Assembly (NCBI RefSeq): GCF_018619185.1
Contig: NZ_JAAXYC010000047.1
Location: forward strand, 1-37,345
DNA length: 37,345 nucleotides
From: Streptomyces sp. McG3
GTDB lineage: Bacteria; Actinomycetota; Actinomycetes; Streptomycetales; Streptomycetaceae
Direction: 5' to 3'
This document shows, piece by piece, positions 34,020 to 37,345 of this stretch. The notes below the pieces were generated by a model. The model ran no database searches and had not been told where the DNA came from. It was given only the letters and a program-made list of their open reading frames with translations. Made by a program: the position numbers and the translations under genes. The stretch's first letter is position 1; each line of letters begins with the position of its first letter.

Positions 34020-34193
34020 GTGGCTGTTCCGAAGCGGAAGATGTCGCGCAGCAACACGCGCCACCGCCGGTCGCAGTGGAAGGCTGCGGTCCCCACCCTG
34101 GTTTCGTGCGAGCGTTGCCAGGAGCCCAAGCTCCAGCACATTGCGTGCCCGAGCTGCGGCACCTACAACAAGCGCCAGGTCCTCGAGGTCTGA
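34020..34193 (+). CDS. rpmF: 50S ribosomal protein L32, zinc-binding type
   Basis: 57-residue L32: [20 protein letters not shown] start, with CERC and CPSC pairs forming a zinc ribbon. Translation starts at GTG 34020, two bases after the DUF177 stop, with AGGAGAAG overlapping that gene's end. rnc follows by 19 bases. A zinc-replete (C+) form, like the L28 in this window. Confidence 0.97.
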   Translation: MAVPKRKMSRSNTRHRRSQWKAAVPTLVSCERCQEPKLQHIACPSCGTYNKRQVLEV

Positions 34194-34212
34194 GCGGCTG
34201 GTGAGAGGCCCG

Positions 34213-35037
34213 ATGTCTGAGTTGTCCAGCGCCAAGAAGCAGGCAGACAACGTCAACACAGCCTCGTCCCACACGCTTCTGGAAGGGCGGCTCGGGTATC
34301 ACCTCGAGTCCGCCCTTCTGGTGCGTGCGCTGACCCACCGTTCGTACGCATACGAGAACGGCGGTCTGCCCACCAACGAGCGGCTCGAATTCCTCGGGGA
34401 TTCGGTGCTCGGCCTGGTGGTCACGGACACGCTGTACCGCACCCACCCCGACCTGCCCGAAGGCCAGCTGGCCAAGTTGCGGGCCGCGGTGGTCAACTCG
34501 CGTGCACTTGCGGAAGTGGGCCGCGGCCTCGAACTCGGCTCCTTCATCCGGCTCGGCCGCGGTGAAGAGGGTACGGGGGGCCGGGACAAGGCTTCCATCC
34601 TCGCCGACACACTGGAAGCAGTGATCGGCGCGGTCTATCTCGACCAGGGCCTCAGCGCGGCCTCGGAGCTGGTCCACCGGCTCTTCGACCCGCTGATCGA
34701 CAGGTCCTCGAACCTCGGTGCCGGCCTGGACTGGAAGACCAGCCTCCAGGAGCTCACCGCGAGCGAGAGCCTCGGAGTCCCCGAGTACCTCGTCACGGAG
34801 ACCGGTCCGGATCACGAGAAGACCTTCACTGCTGCCGCTCGCGTCGGTGGTGTCTCGTACGGCACCGGCACCGGCCGTAGCAAGAAGGAAGCGGAGCAGC
34901 AGGCGGCCGAGTCCGCCTGGCGTGAGATCAGCGCCGCCGCGGAGGCACGGCAGGCCGCGGAGAAGTCCGCGGCCGACGGAGGGGCCGCCGACACCCCTGC
35001 CGATCCGTCGCCGAACACGGACGCCGCTCCGGCCTGA
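34213..35037 (+). CDS. rnc: Ribonuclease III
   Basis: 274-residue double-strand RNase. The catalytic signature [14 protein letters not shown] lies at ~56-69; a second acidic cluster [15 protein letters not shown] supplies the other metal ligands; the dsRNA-binding domain occupies ~175-245. The C-terminal ~30 residues are Ala/Asp-rich. In S. coelicolor rnc is absB, a global regulator of antibiotic production (known). ATG at 34213 follows GTGAGAGG; the second GTG at 34201 is less likely. Confidence 0.96.
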   Translation: MSELSSAKKQADNVNTASSHTLLEGRLGYHLESALLVRALTHRSYAYENGGLPTNERLEFLGDSVLGLVVTDTLYRTHPDLPEGQLAKLRAAVVNSRALAEVGRGLELGSFIRLGRGEEGTGGRDKASILADTLEAVIGAVYLDQGLSAASELVHRLFDPLIDRSSNLGAGLDWKTSLQELTASESLGVPEYLVTETGPDHEKTFTAAARVGGVSYGTGTGRSKKEAEQQAAESAWREISAAAEARQAAEKSAADGGAADTPADPSPNTDAAPA

Positions 35038-35045
35038 AGCGAAAC

Positions 35046-35083
35046 GGGAACCCCCCGGTGCCACGCGCACCGGGGGGTTTCCC
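35046..35083 (+). terminator. rnc terminator
   Basis: Long G/C stem (16 pairs, one bulged T; arms 35046-35061 and 35067-35083), loop CACGC, nine bases after rnc. Confidence 0.85.
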
Positions 35084-35090
35084 TGTCCCC

Positions 35091-35120
35091 GGGAGCGGTT
35101 CCTCCGGAAGAACCGCTCCC
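35091..35120 (+). terminator. Second hairpin between rnc and mutM
   Basis: Perfect 11-base-pair stem GGGAGCGGTTC / GAACCGCTCCC, eight-base loop, seven bases after the first hairpin. It could be a backup terminator or part of the mutM leader. Confidence 0.55.
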
Positions 35121-35153
35121 GTACTGCCGTCGTCGTGTCTGGAGTAGTGCATC

Positions 35154-36014
35154 GTGCCTGAGCTGCCCGAGGTCGAAGTCGTCCGCCGGGGCCTTGAGCG
35201 CTGGGTCAGCGGCCGCACCGTCAGCGAGGTCGAGGTCCTGCACCCGCGCGCGGTCCGCCGGCACCTCGCGGGCGGCGTCGACTTCGCCGCCCGGCTGCGC
35301 GGAGTCCGCTTCGGGGCGGCGATGCGCCGCGGCAAGTACCTCTGGGTGCCGATCGACGACGCCGCCGCCTCGCTGCTGGGACACCTCGGCATGAGCGGAC
35401 AACTGCTGGTGCAGCCGGCGGACGCGCCCGATGAGAAGCACCTGCGGATCCGGATGCGGTTCGACGACGCGCTCGGCACCGAGCTGCGCTTCGTCGACCA
35501 GCGCACCTTCGGCGGGCTCTCGCTGCACGACAACACCCCCGACGGCCTGCCGGACACGATCGCGCACATCGCCCGGGACCCCCTCGACCCGCTCTTCGAC
35601 GACGCCGCGTTCCACACCGCGCTGCGGTTGCGCCGTACGACGGTCAAGCGCGCCCTGCTCGACCAGTCGCTGATCAGCGGGGTCGGCAACATCTACGCGG
35701 ACGAGGCGCTCTGGCGCGCCAAGCTGCACTACGACCGGCCGACCGCGACCCTGCCCCGACCCAAGTCCGCCGAGCTGCTCGGCCACGCCCGCGACGTCAT
35801 GAACGCGGCACTCGCCCAGGGCGGCACCAGCTTCGACAGCCTGTACGTCAACGTGAACGGCGAGTCCGGCTACTTCGACCGGTCGCTCGACGCGTACGGC
35901 CGGGAGGGCGAGCCCTGCCACCGGTGCGGCACCCCGATGCGCCGCCGCGCCTGGATGAACCGCTCCAGCTACTACTGCCCGCGCTGTCAGCGCCCGCCGC
36001 GCGCCTCGTCGTAA
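35154..36014 (+). CDS. mutM: Formamidopyrimidine-DNA glycosylase
   Basis: 286-residue base-excision enzyme removing 8-oxoguanine and formamidopyrimidines. After Met removal the N-terminus is PELPEVE, with catalytic Pro1 and Glu2. RRGKYLWV carries the conserved Lys. The C-terminal zinc finger is CHRCGTP ... YYCPRCQ (~253-275). The start is GTG at 35154 with GGAG seven bases before. Its 3' end overlaps the convergent HxlR gene by 28 bases. Confidence 0.96.
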   Translation: MPELPEVEVVRRGLERWVSGRTVSEVEVLHPRAVRRHLAGGVDFAARLRGVRFGAAMRRGKYLWVPIDDAAASLLGHLGMSGQLLVQPADAPDEKHLRIRMRFDDALGTELRFVDQRTFGGLSLHDNTPDGLPDTIAHIARDPLDPLFDDAAFHTALRLRRTTVKRALLDQSLISGVGNIYADEALWRAKLHYDRPTATLPRPKSAELLGHARDVMNAALAQGGTSFDSLYVNVNGESGYFDRSLDAYGREGEPCHRCGTPMRRRAWMNRSSYYCPRCQRPPRASS

Positions 36015-36373
36015 CGCGTACGGGCGGCCAGCACGTCGTCCATCCGCCCCTCGACGAACCGGATCAGCCCGAGGAGCTTCTCCGTGACCTCGCGGCCGAA
36101 CGGGGTGAGCTCGTAGTCCACCCGGGGCGGGTTGACCGGCTGGGCCTCCCGCAGGACGAGCCCGTCCCGCTCCAGCGCGTGCAGGGTCTGGGCGAGCATC
36201 TTCTCGCTGACCCCGTCGACCCGGCGGCGCAACTCGTTGAACCGGAGGCTTCCCTCGTACAGGGCGCCCAGTGTCAGGCTGCCCCAGCGCCCGGTGGCGT
36301 GCTCCAGCGTCGTGCGCGAGGGGCACTGACGGGAGAAGACGTCGAACGCGAGACGGTCCGTATCACTGGCCAT
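35987..36373 (-). CDS. HxlR-family transcriptional regulator
   Basis: 128-residue winged-helix HxlR protein. The core [20 protein letters not shown], then [20 protein letters not shown] and [10 protein letters not shown] are standard. Only one cysteine, C17 in [12 protein letters not shown], just before the first helix: the position used by YodB/HypR/QorR-type redox or electrophile sensors (family knowledge). It probably binds as a dimer near its own promoter or at a neighbouring oxidoreductase gene, none of which is seen here. Start ATG at 36373. Confidence 0.9.
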   Translation of the reverse strand: MASDTDRLAFDVFSRQCPSRTTLEHATGRWGSLTLGALYEGSLRFNELRRRVDGVSEKMLAQTLHALERDGLVLREAQPVNPPRVDYELTPFGREVTEKLLGLIRFVEGRMDDVLAARTRYDEARGGR

Positions 36374-36530
36374 GGCAAAAGCTTACTCCCGCACCGTGCT
36401 CACCCCGAGGGAGCGCTGTGCGGGAGAAAGCGGGCAGGCCCGCCCGTAGGCCGGGTAGAGGTTTTCGATGTGGCCTTCTCCGGCAGGGGGCCGCGCCGTT
36501 GACTGGTGTCTTCCGACAAGGAGGCATCAC

Positions 36531-36869
36531 ATGGTGTTGGCGAAGGTCAAGCGGAAGGCCGCTGTGGCCATGGCGGTTGCCGTGAGCGGCATGACTCTGG
36601 CGGCCCTTTCTCCTGCCTCGGCGTCCGCCGCGGCGGTCGCTGTGCCGAGTTGCGTCAAAACAGTGGTGATACCCGAGGTGTTCGGCCACATGGGCGTCGA
36701 GATCACCAATGACTGCGGGAACGCACAGCGGGTGAAGGCGACCTTCCAGGTGACGTCCCCGTCGGGGCCGCAGCCCGAGTGTCAGGCCCTGCAGCCGGGT
36801 CAGGAAGTGACCCAGTGGGTCAAGCCGGCCGCCCCGTTCAACACGTTCCTGGGCCTGGTCAGCTGCTGA
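36531..36869 (+). CDS. Small secreted four-cysteine protein, tendamistat-like layout
   Basis: 112-residue exported protein: basic start (KVKRKAA), hydrophobic stretch, AxA cleavage region (~29-35), mature ~77 residues. Cysteines C41, C62, C84 and C112; gaps of 20, 21 and 27. The alpha-amylase inhibitor tendamistat has gaps of 15, 17 and 27, and both share PSCV at the first Cys and a PGQ triplet five residues past the third. The WRY inhibitory triad is absent. So I call fold family, not activity. ATG at 36531 with AAGGAGG. A strong terminator follows. Confidence 0.8.
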   Translation: MVLAKVKRKAAVAMAVAVSGMTLAALSPASASAAAVAVPSCVKTVVIPEVFGHMGVEITNDCGNAQRVKATFQVTSPSGPQPECQALQPGQEVTQWVKPAAPFNTFLGLVSC

Positions 36870-36889
36870 CCAGCTTCAGACGCAGGCAG

Positions 36890-36924
36890 CCCCCACGTTC
36901 CGCGTAGCGCGCGGAACGTGGGGG
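36890..36924. terminator. Bidirectional terminator
   Basis: Perfect 15-base-pair stem CCCCCACGTTCCGCG / CGCGGAACGTGGGGG with a five-base loop between two converging genes. Confidence 0.85.
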
Positions 36925-36941
36925 CGAAGCGTGCTCCGGGG

Positions 36942-37345
36942 TCAGAAGCCGAAGTTCTGGACCCACCAGGGGCCGCCGGAGCCCTCGTGGACGCCGATGC
37001 CGATGGTCTTGTAGTCGCAGTTGAGAATGTTCGCCCGGTGGCCTTCGCTGTTCATCCAGCCCTCCATCACGGCCTGCGCGTCGGCCTGGCCGCGGGCGAT
37101 GTTCTCCGCGCCGAGCCCCTGCACGCCGGCCTGTGCGGCCCGGTCCCAGGGGGTGTCGCCGTCCGGGTCCGTGTGGTCGAAGAAGCCGCGGGCCGCCATG
37201 TCCTCGCTGAAGTTCTGGGCGAGCGAGGTCAGCGGGGCGCTGGTGGACAGCGGGGAGCAGCCGACCTTGGCGCGCTCCTGGTTGACCAGGGCCAGCACCT
37301 CGCTGCGCGCGGAGGCGTCGGTGGGGGAGGGGCTCGGCTTCTTGC
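36942..37345 (-). CDS. CAP/SCP-domain secreted protein (N-terminus off the right edge)
   Basis: Last ~133 residues of a CAP (cysteine-rich secretory/antigen 5/PR-1) domain protein. A Ser/Pro-rich linker (KKPSPSPTDA) enters from the edge, then LALVNQERAKVGCSPLSTSA, FFDHTDPDGDTP, GAENIARG and GHRANILN. These carry the family His/Glu/Glu/His cavity residues. Two cysteines (VGCSPL, ILNCDY) can pair. Bacterial CAP proteins are exported; function ranges from lipid binding to unknown. The frame continues to 37345, so the GTG at 37298 is internal. Confidence 0.9.
   Translation of the reverse strand, partial: KKPSPSPTDASARSEVLALVNQERAKVGCSPLSTSAPLTSLAQNFSEDMAARGFFDHTDPDGDTPWDRAAQAGVQGLGAENIARGQADAQAVMEGWMNSEGHRANILNCDYKTIGIGVHEGSGGPWWVQNFGF

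Overview
This is a high-GC actinobacterial core-chromosome segment that I assign to Streptomyces. The evidence is very strong G/C bias at third codon positions, many GTG starts, two tandem conservons (cvn, a Streptomyces-typical sensor/G-protein cassette), an HU protein with a histone-H1-like tail, a long Q/Y-rich DivIVA-like protein, and a gene order that I recall from the S. coelicolor SCO5537-SCO5574 region. No database was searched; all family names come from motifs read in the translations.

Layout. (1) 1-10505, minus strand: two tandem conservons. The upstream one (cvnA1-B1-C1-D1, 10505-5144) is complete; the downstream one (cvnA2-B2-C2-D2, 4782-1) lacks the C-terminus of CvnD2, which runs off the left edge. 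Each encodes a membrane histidine-kinase-like sensor, a roadblock/LC7 protein, a DUF742 protein and a small Ras-like GTPase. Two hairpins and a promoter-like region separate them. (2) 10506-11089: a regulatory-looking gene-free region. (3) 11090-15055, plus strand: a 60-residue protein with a duplicated NPRRT motif, an FAA-hydrolase-family enzyme, gltX, a HAD hydrolase, and a cluster of five tRNA genes (Gln-Glu-Glu-Gln-Glu). (4) 15252-18165: the IclR regulator ndgR, divergent from leuCD (leucine biosynthesis). (5) 18270-23960: a 75-aa conserved protein, hupS, a small conserved protein with cofC (F420 biosynthesis), plsC-gpsA (phospholipid precursors), ddlA (peptidoglycan) and a DUF3515 lipoprotein. 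(6) 23981-26536: a stand-alone Lrp ligand-binding domain, thiL and thiD (thiamine), rpmB (zinc-type L28). (7) 26792-36014, plus strand: a FakA-like DAK2 protein, recG, rsmD, coaD, a SepIVA/DivIVA-like protein, yceD-rpmF-rnc, mutM. (8) 35987-37345: an HxlR regulator, a small secreted four-cysteine protein resembling the tendamistat family, and a truncated CAP-domain protein.

Most of the window is housekeeping. Themes are translation (gltX with its own tRNA substrates, rpmB, rpmF, rsmD, rnc), cell envelope and division (plsC, gpsA, ddlA, coaD, the SepIVA-like protein) and DNA maintenance (hupS, recG, mutM). The parts most worth a second look are the conservon pair (signs of gene conversion, a conserved C-terminal box after a long disordered tail), the 60-aa NPRRT protein and its upstream control region, the leuC operator and leader structure, a 33-residue internal repeat in the SepIVA-like protein, and the tendamistat-like secreted protein that lacks the inhibitory triad. 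I see no IS element, prophage, CRISPR array or secondary-metabolite cluster.
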